A stretch of 64,000 bases of DNA from a bacterium (lineage in GTDB: Bacteria; Auribacterota; Auribacteria; Auribacterales; Auribacteraceae), in NCBI GenBank assembly GCA_024233545.1, contig JACKPL010000004.1:62001-126000 (forward strand), read 5' to 3'. How positions within the stretch are numbered: the stretch's first letter is position 1; each line of letters begins with the position of its first letter. A program made the translations under genes and the position numbers. Shown in pieces: positions 27,189-36,317 of this stretch. The notes below the pieces were generated by a model. The model saw only the letters and a list, made by a program, of their open reading frames with translations, had not been told where the DNA came from and ran no database searches.

Positions 27189-28037
27189 TATCGTTCTCCC
27201 CCAATTAAGTTTTTGCCGCAATATCTCGTAATATGAGCGCGCACGAAGGGTAACAAGTTTTATCGGATGAGGGGCAACTTTGATTATAACACAATCATTT
27301 TGATTGACTGTATAGACTTGTTGGCCGTCAATAGTTATTAAACCGTCTTTTGTGGAAGATTTCAACGAAATTCTTATAACCGATGTGGGATCGACAATGA
27401 GCGGGCGGTTTGTCAATGTGTGAGGACATAACGGAGTGAGAAGAATACCCTTCGCGTTTGGCGATACTATCGGGCCGCCTGCGGATAATGAATGTGCCGT
27501 TGAACCAGTCGGTGTTGCAATAATTAAACCATCGGCAACATATGTTGTAAGATATTCATCATTGATATTCACTTCTATTTCGATCAAACGGGCAATTGCT
27601 TCTCGTGAAACGACAACATCATTCAATGCCACAGAAGATATGCCATTACTAAGAAAACATTCGATCGCCATCCGGTCTTCAATCTCAAAATTGCCGTTTT
27701 CTACCGTGGTAAGAATATCTTCCGGATTCTGAGGAGCAGTACCGGTCAGGGAAACCGAACCGTCCAAAATTAATTCCGAGAATGGAATTAAACTTTTTGT
27801 AAAAAAAACGAGCGGTATTAAGAAGAGTCCCATCACCGCCAAGTGATAAAGCAATTCCTATTTTTTTTATGAGTTCTTCGGGATGCATATAGTTATGAGA
27901 AAGCCTAATAGCGTCAGCTACTTCTTTATCGGGAATATAACACGGCCAACCGTATTTCTCCGCCGCTTTTACAAGAATAGCCGCATAATCAACAGCGCTT
28001 CTTTTTTTTTGAGGATTGACAATGAGGCCAATCCCAT
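27188..28037 (-). CDS. nadK: NAD kinase, frame-disrupted
   Basis: ATP-dependent kinase making NADP from NAD. The N-terminus reads IGLIVNPQKKRSAVDYAAIL, then SLGGDGTLLNTARFF (GGDG motif near residue 75), an interrupted GINFGRFGF, a long intact stretch with LNDVVVSREAIARLIEIEV, GLIIATPTGSTAHSLSAGGPI and LTPLCPHTLTNRPLI (the NE/D and GSTAYSLSAGGP signatures), ending with LRQKLNWGER after one correction near 27,200. Shifts occur near 27,820, 27,760 and at the start codon. Full length is about 283 residues, normal for the family. Confidence 0.88.
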
Positions 28038-28048
28038 TAGCTAACTCT

Positions 28049-28777
28049 TTATACCTTTACTGCCCACAATATATACTCCTGATTTCCTGCCGGCCCAGTT
28101 ATCGGCGACTTAACTTGACCGCAAACATCGAGACATAACACTTTCAGGAATTTTATCATATCATCAAGAATAAGAGAAATAAGTTTTTGGTCATGCACAA
28201 CACCTTTTTGCCAACTTGGTTTTTTTCGCTTCAAACTGCGGTTTAACGAGCACTAGCATTATACCTTCTTTTTTAGCGATGAAATAAGTGCAGGAATAAT
28301 TTTTTTTATCGAAATAAAAGAAACATCCATCGTTATTATATCAACATTTTCAGGAATGTCGGCCGGTTTAAAAAACGAGCATTCATACCGTCAATTTTGT
28401 ACAACACGCGGATCATTCCGCAATGATTCGTCTAATAAAATTTCCTGACGTCAACAGCATATACCTTTTGTGCTCCCGCTTGTAAAGACAATCGGTAAAT
28501 CCGCCAGTCGATGCGCCGATATCAAGCGCAATTTTCCCTGAATAATAAGGTTGAATGCTTCCAGAGCACCTTCAAGTTTATATCCGCCGCGGCTAACAAA
28601 CCGTTCCGGTTCACGAATTTCAAACTCGATAGCATCATGAACTAATAATCCCGGTTTAAAGAGAACTATAGCCTTCAGCAGACACCTTCCCTGCCATGAT
28701 AGCGCGCCGTGCTTGTTCGCACGTAGGGTAAAATCCTTTTTCGACAAGCAGTTGAACAATCTGCTGACGTTTTTCAT
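28049..28777 (-). CDS. tlyA: TlyA-family rRNA 2'-O-methyltransferase (S4 + FtsJ domains), frame-disrupted
   Basis: The N-terminal S4 RNA-binding domain reads across frames as KRQQIVQLLVEKGFYPTCEQ and ARRAIMAGKVSAEG, then KPGLLVHDAIEFEIREPERF, VSRGGYKLEGALEAFNL (TlyA signature VSRGGxKL), DIGASTGGFTDCL-type text around 28,470-28,500, and a C-terminal GVVHDQKL...KSPITGPAGNQEYIL ending at TAA 28049. This is the TlyA/hemolysin family that 2'-O-methylates rRNA. Its usual neighbour nadK follows, as in many bacteria. Multiple one-base shifts break it. ATG 28777 is inferred from the S4 domain; the boundary with thyX is blurred by the errors. Confidence 0.8.
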
Positions 28778-29535
28778 TGGACGGAAGAAACCAGTACCCA
28801 TCAAGGCATTCCAGCTTACCGGCATAATATGAGATATAATCTCCAACACCACTTGTGCATAGAGCTGAATCTCCTTTTGAGCATGAGGATCAAGGCGAAG
28901 TTTACATAACCGCGAATATGCGGCAAGGCTGGCCGTCTCTACAAATTCCGTATACATATTTTGAGGCAGTATCATTCGCGCTTGTTCAGGGGCATATTCC
29001 TTTTAAGGAGCATATTATACACAGTTACTGCTTGATTGCACACATCAACATCTTCAGGAAGAAGAGGGATCGTTTCATCGCTTGAACCTTGCTTTACGTT
29101 ATCTGCTTTTAAGCGCCATTTTGAAGGAAAAACAGTTCGGGTTCATAGGAGACATATCGGCGGGATACTTCATTGCGCGTAAACCCAACTTGATGCTTAT
29201 ACCATTGGCGCGAAACGAAAATAGGCATTTTAATCCTGAATTGAAGTTGGCATTGTGAAAAAGGCGTCAGTGCTGATGCACAGCAAGATAATTTATCAAT
29301 CGCACATCTTTTTCATTCAACCTTTTGTTTTCTGTTCGGATGCCATTTTTTCTTCGGTTACAATATCCCATTCGCTTTGCTTATGCAAAGATACTCGAGC
29401 GGCATTAACGACGGTTAAATCATCACCCATATAATCAATCAGTTCTACACTGCTTTTCCCATCTCCCAGCGGGTCATACTTAACTGTGTTTTTAATGTTA
29501 TTAGCGATAGTATTCATACAACACACAACCTTCAT
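28778..29535 (-). CDS. thyX: Flavin-dependent thymidylate synthase ThyX, frame-disrupted
   Basis: Fragments in order match ThyX, which makes dTMP from dUMP with FAD and methylene-tetrahydrofolate: VELIDYMGDDLTVVNAARVS, INYLAVHQH, QFRIKMPIFVSRQWYKHQVG, FTRNEVSRRYVSYEPELFF, EQARMILPQNMYTEFVETAS and CKLRLDPHAQKEIQLYA. The canonical ThyX motif RHRx7-8S reads KHQ-x7-S here (KHQVGFTRNEVS), a variant. Frame changes occur near 29,325, 29,250, 29,115 and 29,000. The end is uncertain: the last frame runs into the tlyA start without a visible stop, probably because a base is wrong there. The start may be ATG 29535 or ATG 29517. Confidence 0.82.
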
Positions 29536-29551
29536 TCTGCATCGTTTACTA

Positions 29552-30095
29552 TTAGAACAAAGAAATCCTCTGTCGCCTCGTTTTTAGGGTAGTGCTTTTT
29601 GATTGTTCTGGGAGCGTGTTATCACTATGGTGTTCTAATTCAGTACTCGGTGTTTCAATATCTTTTTCAGTTTTAATGGGAATCTCCGTAGAAAGATCAT
29701 TTGGTTCGTTCTTTTCCTGAGCGGTTTCTTCACTTTGGCTGTCCGGTTCATGTTTTGTATCAGAGGCAAGGTTGAGGTTAGGTGCAACTTCATTATTTTC
29801 TTTTACTTCAGTACTAACATCTGTTGTTTTAGAAGAAGGTTCTTGTACAATCGGCGATTCTTGTACAGTGGGTTGCGGATTAAAATCGACAAGTTCGGTT
29901 GAACCATCAGTTTTTTTTTTTTAGTAAAATTTCTATTTTTCTCTGCTCTATCAATTCTTTTTGCAGAATTGTGATAAATGAATTCCTTCTTCGTATTTTT
30001 TTTAGCGATTCGTCAAGGGCAAGGTCTCCTCCTTCCATTTCCGATACGATAAGTTCCAATTCTTTTAATGCCGTTTCAAATGATTTTTTTTCCAT
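29552..30095 (-). CDS. xseB: Exodeoxyribonuclease VII small subunit with a long low-complexity tail, frame-disrupted
   Basis: Residues 1-60 are a normal XseB: FETALKELELIVSEMEGGDL, ALDESLKKI and QKELIEQRKIEILL. XseB caps the XseA nuclease and is usually 60-85 residues. Here a 12-A tract (T12 at 29911-29922 on plus) puts a TGA right after LLKKKN; with one A fewer the frame continues for about 120 residues of acidic, Ser/Thr/Pro/Glu-rich text (DGSTELVDFNPQPTVQESPI, later EPDSQSEETAQEKNEPND) to TAA 29552-29554. No fold is predicted by eye. The continuous codon-like composition over 360 bases, with no stop in that frame, argues that the tail is translated. A further shift near the end is possible. 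Confidence 0.65.
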
Positions 30096-30128
30096 CTCAT
30101 GTACTCCTGAGTATAATAAATTATTGAA

Positions 30129-31400
30129 TTATGGTGTTGTCTTTACGATAATTCGATCTGCAGTGGCGGTAATATCGCCATCAGCCAAATAGATTTTAAA
30201 CGGCTCCCCGGATTGATCGATTTAACTGATTTAACCACTTGTGCATCGCCAAGCTTTGTAACAATCGAATACCCTCTCGCAAGGATTGCGGAAGGGCTGA
30301 AAGCAGTCAGTTTCTCGTATATAATAATAATTTGCTCTGAATAAAGCTCGACTAAATGTTTCATATGGTTATGAATACGGAATTCTATATCGTCAATATG
30401 CTGTTGGAGTTGCTTAATACGGTTTTCAGGTTCGGCAAATACTTTGTGCTGTGATAAAGCCGTTAGATGATGTCGAGCATTAGATAGTTTCTGTTTTATT
30501 TTCAGATTGAGTATATAGATGTAGTTTTTAGTTTTTCTATGAGGTCTGCTTTGCTTGAAATAACCAATTCTGCCGCCGCGGAAGGGTTGGCACGCGCAAA
30601 TCCGCAACATAATCCGATATTGTCCAGTCGATCTCATGGCCGACCGCAGAAATAACCGGAATTTTTGAAGCAAAAATACTTCGCGCAACGTGTTCGTCAT
30701 TAAATCCCCAAAAGGTCTTCCAAACTGCCTCCTCCCCGAGTAACAAGAATGACGTCGACAAGCTTAAGCCGGTTAAATTCATCAATCGCCGCGGCTATTT
30801 CCATCGGGGACTGTTCTCCTTGTACCCGAACAGGATTGATAATCAGATGGATATTCGAGAAGCGCCGGTTTAGAATATTTTAAATATCCCGAAGCGCGGC
30901 TCCAGTCGGCGACGTTACCACACCTACTTTTTTAGGTAAGAGAGGTATCGGTTTTTTTGTGGATTGAATCGAATAACCCTTCTTCGCTTAATTTCTTTTT
31001 TAATTGTTCAAATGCAAGCTGAAGCGCGCCGACTCCTTTCGGTTCCATAGTTTGAACAATGATTTGATATTGCCCTGAACGTTCATAAACACTAATGGAA
31101 CCAAACACCAGCAGTTTCATTCCGTCTTCTATTTTAAACGGAACCTTTGAGGCGCTTGAACGATACATTATGCCTTGTATCTGTGCTCGCTCATCTTTTA
31201 GTGTGAAATAAAAGTGACCGGACGACGGTTTGCGGAAATTTGATATTTCTGCCTCAAGCCATAATGGCGGAAATTGAGTTTCGAGAAGGTTTTTATCGAT
31301 TGTGTGAGTTCGGTTACCGAAAAATGTGGTCTTTCCTACTTTCCACCGGTACCGGAGAATCGAGATAATCTACCAGAGTGTCAACTAATTTGCTTGACAT
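30129..31400 (-). CDS. xseA: Exodeoxyribonuclease VII large subunit, frame-disrupted
   Basis: XseA, the catalytic subunit that degrades single-stranded DNA with XseB. Fragments: [20 protein letters not shown] and [14 protein letters not shown] (N-terminal OB domain), [57 protein letters not shown], then the [20 protein letters not shown] active-region, a coiled coil (30,280-30,520) and a C-terminal [18 protein letters not shown] ending at TAA 30129-30131. At least five one-base shifts break the frame between 30,150 and 31,350. Start ATG 31400. Gene order rny-ymdB-xseA-xseB is a common arrangement. Confidence 0.86.
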
Positions 31401-32178
31401 AATTTTTCTCCATTCGGGTTATGCCTGTGGCGTGTCCGGTTTTATCATCAATGTTTATAAGTACGCTCTGCAAAACAATATTGTCGGATGCAATAGTAAA
31501 TTGAGTTGAAGCCCTGTTACAAAATGTTCAACAACCGGTTTTATATCCCTGCCGAGAACAGATTGTTCGGAACCGACCATTCCGACGTCGGTGATGTAAG
31601 CGGTATGCTTCGGCAACAGTTTAGCATCGGCAGTAGGAATGTGCGTATGGGTACCAACAACTGCCGAAACTTTGCCGTCCAAAAACCATCCCATTGCAAT
31701 TTTTTTTTCGGAGGTTTGCTTCGGCATGGAAATCAACCAAAATGATCGGTGTAATACGACGCAATGCAATGACATGGCTCTCCACTGCTCGAAAAGGGCA
31801 ATCGGCTGGCTGCATAAAACTCGTCCCAGAATATTTATAACGCCTACGGAAATTCCTGATGCACTTGTAATAACGCAACTCCCTTTACCGGGAGAATTGG
31901 GAGGATAATTAGCCGGACGCAACACTTTATCCGTCGAAGCGAATAGCTCCAATACCTCTTTTTTTCTCCAAATATGGTCGCCGGAAGTAATAACACTGAC
32001 CCCGCTTTCGAATAGTTCCGCGGCGATTTTCGGTGTGATGCCTGATCCGCCTGCAGAATTTTTCTCCGTTTGCGATGAATAAGTCAATATCCTCAGTTTC
32101 CTGAAGTTCCCTAATTGCTTCTCGAACTGCTGTTCTGCCGGGTTTGCCGACAATATCGCCGATAAAAAGAATGTTCAT
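31381..32178 (-). CDS. ymdB: YmdB-family 2',3'-cyclic nucleotide phosphodiesterase, frame-disrupted
   Basis: A calcineurin-like metallophosphoesterase of the YmdB (TIGR00282-type) family, which in Bacillus acts with RNase Y and hydrolyses 2',3'-cyclic nucleotides. The start reads MNILFIGDIVGKPGRTAVRE, then, across shifts, IAANGENSAGGSGITPKIAA (32,040-32,090), SGVSVITSGDHIWRKKEVLE, VLRPANYPPNSPGKGSCVIT, a HAEATSEK-type motif near 31,725, WFLDGKVSAVVGTHTHIPTA and AYITDVGMVGSEQSVLGRDI. These hold the metal-binding Asp, Asn and His residues. Frame changes occur near 32,075, 31,800, 31,720 and 31,490. It begins 12 bases after rny. Confidence 0.86.
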
Positions 32179-32189
32179 CAGAAGAGTAT

Positions 32190-33740
32190 TTACTTCGCAT
32201 ATTCAATGTTACGGGTTTCTCGTATCACAACAACACGGATTTGACCGGGATACTGCATTTCTTCCTGAATTTTAGAAGCTAAATTTCTCGCTAACAGCAA
32301 CGATGCGTCATCATCCAGCTCATCAGGTTTGGCAATGACTCGTATCTCTCTTCCTGCTTGAATTGCGTATGCTTTGTCAACACCGGTAAACGAGGTTGCC
32401 AGTTCTTCAAGTTTTCAAGGCGGTTAATATACGAGCTGATCGTTTCCGAGCAGGCACCGGGCGCGCCGCAGAAATGGCATCTGCCGACGTAGTAAAGTAT
32501 GCCGTAGATAGAAATTGCTTCGATATCTCCGTGGTGGCATCCTACTGCATTGTATACTATTTCCGACTCTCCGTATTTCTTGCAGTATTCCATGCCTATT
32601 TGAGCATGAGGCCCTTCAATTTCATGCGTTAGCGCTTTTCCTATATCATGCAGTAAACCGCACCGTTTCGCTATTTGCGCATCAAGCCCAAGCTCGCTTG
32701 CCATAATACCCATAATTCTGGCGACTTCGCAAGAATGTTTTAAAATATTTTGCCCATAACTAGTGCGGTATTGCATCCTTCCGAGCAAATAGATCAATTC
32801 GGGGTGCAAACCATGGATGCCCAAGTCGAATGCGGCTTGTTCACCCGCTTCTCTCATGTTCTGATCCAATTCCTTTGTACCTTCTTGACGATTTCTTCTA
32901 TTCGTGCCGGATGTATACGCCCATCTTCGATCAGTTTTACTAATGTGCGTTTTGCTACCTCTCTGCGAACGAGATCGAATCGGAGAGTATTACCACTTCC
33001 GGCGTATCATCGATGATAATATCGACACCTGTCGCGGCCTCAAGAGCACGAATATTGCGCCCTTCGCGCCCAATGATGCGCCCTTTCATCTCATCGCTTG
33101 GCAATGATACGGTTGTAACTGTCGTTTCAGAAACATGTTCAGCCGCACAACGCTGAATTGCTTGGCTGACAATATTTTTAGCGAGTTTTTCTGCTTTAGA
33201 ACGCATATCCGCGTCAATTTGCCGGATTATAGTCGCCGCTTCATGGGTTACTTCTGCTTCGAGATTTTTTAATAAAAGATTTTTGGCTTCTTCAACGCTT
33301 AATCCAGAAATAGATTGGAGCTGGTTACGCTCATCCTCAATCATCTTTGCAAGCTCTTTGTCCTTGATGGAAATTTGCTCAAGGCGTCGTGTTAATTCAC
33401 GGTCTTTATCTTTGAGCTCAATTTCTTTTTGGTCGAGCATATCTACTTTACGGTCAAGGTTTTCCTCTTTTTGCATAATGCGTTTTTCGAGAGTGTTCAA
33501 TTCATTGCGCCGTTCTTTAGTTTCCCGTTCAAAATCGGCTTTTGATTTAAGGTATTTATCTTTAAATTCCAAATCCATTTCACGCCGTTTTGCCGCAATT
33601 TCATTTTCTGCGTCACGTAAAATTTTCTCCGCTTCATTACGAGCATTATTGACTCCTTTTTCAGAGATAATTTTCCGTGCATAAAAACCACCTGCGCAAG
33701 CAATAAGCGCAATAAGCAGTGTTAATACGTTAAACTCCAT
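32190..33740 (-). CDS. rny: Ribonuclease Y, frame-disrupted in its C-terminal half
   Basis: Membrane-anchored endoribonuclease initiating mRNA decay. The first 250 residues are intact: an N-terminal membrane segment ([20 protein letters not shown]), a long charged coiled coil (residues about 25-170) and the KH domain with [20 protein letters not shown] and [17 protein letters not shown] shift near 32,975 is followed by [20 protein letters not shown], then the HD domain with [20 protein letters not shown] and [10 protein letters not shown], another shift near 32,415, and the end [16 protein letters not shown]...NIEYAK at TAA 32190. The total of about 515 residues is normal. The intact 5' part marks the edge of the error-rich block. 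Confidence 0.92.
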
Positions 33741-33786
33741 TTCTTCACCTTTGTTCCTGTTTTGCTGTTTTCAAGAGCTGTTTTTA

Positions 33787-34365
33787 TTATTGTCTCATCA
33801 AAATAATTGTATCCGTGACAACACAATCAACAGATACATCATGTGCAGACTGTTCCATACGAGGAACAATCTGGAAATCAAACGCAACTCCCATCTTATA
33901 TGAGAATGGCGCTGTTAAAAAAAAACGATCGTAATACCCTTCTCCTCTGCCAAGGCGGCAACAGGTATGATCAAACGCTCTGCCCGGTACAATAATAAGA
34001 TCAATCTGAGACGGATTAAACACAATATCATGTATTGGTTCAAGGATACCGGCATAGCCTTTTTTGACATCTCTGTCAAAATTATATATTACGCATGGAC
34101 GAATTGTCTTTTCATGCGGAATTGTTTTAGGGATGAGAATAGTTTTATTATTTTTTGCTGAATGCAATATAATCGGTGTAATATCGACTTCATCTGCAAG
34201 CGGCATATAAAAAAGAACTGTTGAAGCACTTGCATAAGATTTTTGTTTAAGAATATTTAAACAAATGCGAGCACTCTTTTTAGTCAGTTCTTCCGTTCCA
34301 TATTCATTGTAAAATAAAGAACGCATAGTATGACGCAGTTGGCTCTTCGAGATCACTTCTTCCAT
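33787..34365 (-). CDS. fau: 5-formyltetrahydrofolate cyclo-ligase
   Basis: A 192-residue enzyme converting 5-formyltetrahydrofolate to 5,10-methenyltetrahydrofolate with ATP. The N-terminal KSQLRHTMRS motif, PLADEVDI and the C-terminal phosphate-binding signature RLGRGEGYYDRF are present. The start at ATG 34365 overlaps the end of rarA by 13 bases, so the two are coupled. In many Proteobacteria the order zapA-6S RNA-fau is conserved; here rarA is inserted between the 6S candidate and fau. Confidence 0.92.
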   Translation of the reverse strand: MEEVISKSQLRHTMRSLFYNEYGTEELTKKSARICLNILKQKSYASASTVLFYMPLADEVDITPIILHSAKNNKTILIPKTIPHEKTIRPCVIYNFDRDVKKGYAGILEPIHDIVFNPSQIDLIIVPGRAFDHTCCRLGRGEGYYDRFFLTAPFSYKMGVAFDFQIVPRMEQSAHDVSVDCVVTDTIILMRQ

Positions 34366-35660
34366 TGAGCAAGCCTTCTATTGATAACTTTTTCAAATCC
34401 CTGATTTGAAGGAGAATAAAATGTGATACCGGCAACTCCGTAATCCTGCCGGACATAGTGTCCTTGAAAATCATGAGGATATTTATATCCACGCCCTATT
34501 CCCAACGAAGAAGCTCCGGCATAATGAGCATCCCGCAAATGAGAAGGTACTGGGCGAACTCTGTTTTGTTTTACTTCTTTGCATGCCTTGCCAATTGCAA
34601 CAGTAACCGCATTGCTTTTAGGTGCAGTTGCAATATATATTGCCGCTTGGGCAAGCGCTAACTGTGCTTCAGGCATACCGATAAATTCCAATGCCTGAAA
34701 TGCCGATACAGCAACAGATAATGCAAGAGGGTCTGCATTGCCGACATCTTCTGAAGCGCAAATAACGATTCGGCGGGCAATAAACCGCGGGTCTTCTCCA
34801 GCTTCTATCATTTTTGCCAACCAGTAGACCGCCGCATCAGGGTCTGAACCGCGCATACTTTTTATAAATGCTGAAACTGTATCGTAATGATTATCTCCAT
34901 CTCTATCGTAGGTAATCCATTTTTTTTGGAACGCCTGATCTATATCCGAAAGTTCAACGGCTATGGAGCCGCCGTGTTTTTCGCCAGAGGTATTCAGCAC
35001 AACTTCCAATGCATTCAATGCTTTTCTCGCATCTCCATCGCAAAGGCACGCAAACCGCTTTAAGCATTCTTCAGAAACGGCAACACCTCTTCCTCCCAGT
35101 CCCAGAACATGATCGTTGAGAGCTCGCCGCAAAATTGCGGCAATAGCATCTTCAGATAACGGCTTAAACTGAAATATATGGCTTCTAGATAACAAAGGGG
35201 ACGTCAATGCTAAGCATGGATTCTGTGTAGTTGCACCAATAAAACCGATGGTATTGTTCTCGATATACGGCAATAAAACATCCTGTTGCGCTTTGTTAAA
35301 TCGGTGGATTTCATCGACAAAAAGTATTGTGCGCTGTCCGTTAAGCCGCATCGTTTTTTGAGCGATTTCGATCAGAGAGCGAAGTTCGCTGACATTGGAA
35401 GCAACAGCATTAACTTGTTTAAAAATATGCCCTGTCGTCTGTGAAATAATATGTGCAATAGTTGTTTTTCCCGTACCCGGGGGGCCGTACAGAATAATTG
35501 AACCTACCGCATTATTGCTGATCAGCTTTTTAAGCAGTTTTTCATTTTGAATAATATGTTCCTGCCCATAAAAATCATTTAAAGATTTTGGACGCATTCG
35601 AACGGCTAATGGTGAATACAGCTGTTCGTTTGAGTGGTGAGTATTTTCAAATAAATCCAT
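34353..35660 (-). CDS. rarA: Replication-associated recombination protein A (RarA/MgsA) AAA+ ATPase
   Basis: A clamp-loader-like AAA+ ATPase of 435 residues acting at stalled replication forks. Motifs: YGPPGTGKTTIAH (Walker A, near residue 56), ILFVDEIHRFNKAQQD (Walker B), GATTQNPCLAL (sensor 1), and the C-terminal tetramerisation domain with DPDAAVYWLAKMIEAGEDP, RRIVICASEDVG and YKYPHDFQGHYVRQDY. I start it at ATG 35660 (MDLFENTHHSN), which follows the 6S RNA terminator; a longer frame beginning at 35741 would translate the 6S RNA and is implausible. No good Shine-Dalgarno is seen. Confidence 0.94.
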   Translation of the reverse strand: MDLFENTHHSNEQLYSPLAVRMRPKSLNDFYGQEHIIQNEKLLKKLISNNAVGSIILYGPPGTGKTTIAHIISQTTGHIFKQVNAVASNVSELRSLIEIAQKTMRLNGQRTILFVDEIHRFNKAQQDVLLPYIENNTIGFIGATTQNPCLALTSPLLSRSHIFQFKPLSEDAIAAILRRALNDHVLGLGGRGVAVSEECLKRFACLCDGDARKALNALEVVLNTSGEKHGGSIAVELSDIDQAFQKKWITYDRDGDNHYDTVSAFIKSMRGSDPDAAVYWLAKMIEAGEDPRFIARRIVICASEDVGNADPLALSVAVSAFQALEFIGMPEAQLALAQAAIYIATAPKSNAVTVAIGKACKEVKQNRVRPVPSHLRDAHYAGASSLGIGRGYKYPHDFQGHYVRQDYGVAGITFYSPSNQGFEKVINRRLAQWKK

Positions 35661-35670
35661 AATAAAACAA

Positions 35671-35853
35671 AAAACCCTGCCTTGTGCCGATAGATTATTA
35701 CCTTTTCTCGTCATTTTTAATAGTGGGTACTCATACTGCAACTTCAGTTAACCCTTCGAGAGGGTACAACATCGGTTGCACGATCCGAATTCCCGCTTAA
35801 CGAATCATTAGCGAAAGGTAATTATTTGATCTCACCGAACACTGCAGGGTTTT
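35671..35853 (-). ncRNA. ssrS: 6S RNA candidate
   Basis: The 205-base gap between zapA and rarA folds as a long rod-like RNA of about 183 nt. A perfect 10-bp closing stem pairs AAAACCCTGC (35844-35853) with GCAGGGTTTT (35671-35680); inside it ATTACCTTT pairs with AAAGGTAAT; a large asymmetric central bubble follows; then TGCAAC pairs with GTTGCA and a terminal hairpin ACCCT-CTCGA-AGGGT closes the apex. Closing stem, open-promoter-like bubble and terminal stem-loop at about 180-190 nt are the hallmarks of 6S RNA, which binds and sequesters sigma70 RNA polymerase. The position next to zapA and near fau is the classical ssrS locus. The call rests on structure and location; I could not score it against the family model. 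Confidence 0.78.
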
Positions 35854-35865
35854 AAAACTCACCGT

Positions 35866-36180
35866 TCAGAGAACTGTATCAAGAGTTGAAACAACTTCAG
35901 TAATTGCCGCATCATAGTGATTGAGCTTGTTTGTAAACTGATAACGCTGTTCATACAGTTCATTTGCAAGATTGACACACAAAAGCATCGCCAATCTCCC
36001 CATTGGGATCATAGGAGCATTTTGGCGCAATTCGTCAAACTTGTTATTTAAATACTTCTCAATAAATTCTAACTGTTCCTTTGAAAGGCCTCCTTCCAAA
36101 GGATACTCTTTGCCCTGTAGGGTAACTTTACACTTTACTTCTTGAACCTGCGTACTTTCGAGAATCACTTTCGCTAACAC
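35866..36180 (-). CDS. zapA: Cell division protein ZapA
   Basis: A 104-residue ZapA-like FtsZ-ring stabiliser. It shows the N-terminal beta strand region KCKVTLQGKEYPLEGG, then a helix FIEKYLNNKFDELRQN, the conserved MGRLAMLLCVNLANELYE segment and a C-terminal coiled coil. It lies 137 bases downstream of pheT with its own promoter (36258-36286), and the 6S RNA candidate begins 13 bases after its stop, as in the zapA-ssrS arrangement of Proteobacteria. Confidence 0.85.
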   Translation of the reverse strand: MLAKVILESTQVQEVKCKVTLQGKEYPLEGGLSKEQLEFIEKYLNNKFDELRQNAPMIPMGRLAMLLCVNLANELYEQRYQFTNKLNHYDAAITEVVSTLDTVL

Positions 36181-36257
36181 TTTCTTTAAATAGTTTTAGT
36201 GGATGTAGTATCTAATAGCTGTGTAACATTGCCGGAAAAATTCGGCATATATCTCAT

Positions 36258-36286
36258 ATAATACATAAAAAATAATGCATTTTCAA
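36258..36286 (-). promoter_or_regulatory. Promoter upstream of zapA and the 6S RNA
   Basis: On the minus strand TTGAAA (36281-36286) and TATTAT (36258-36263) are 17 bases apart, about 80 bases before the zapA start. It could drive zapA, the 6S RNA and rarA-fau. A small GC-rich hairpin (TGCCG/CGGCA) lies near the predicted transcription start. Confidence 0.5.
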
Positions 36287-36317
36287 AAGATAATTACCAT
36301 TAAATGCATAATTATAT

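Noticed and set aside
22870..32980. Genuine pseudogenisation of a whole metabolic block
   Set aside because: Conserved catalytic motifs persist on both sides of every shift and many genes are essential; sequence error explains it more simply, though reads must confirm.
33283..33684. A Ser/Arg-rich plus-strand frame opposite rny
   Set aside because: It is the complement of the RNase Y coiled coil; the low-complexity composition follows from that.
35661..35741. Upstream extension of rarA to 35741
   Set aside because: It would translate half of the 6S RNA candidate; conserved RarA sequence begins only after ATG 35660.
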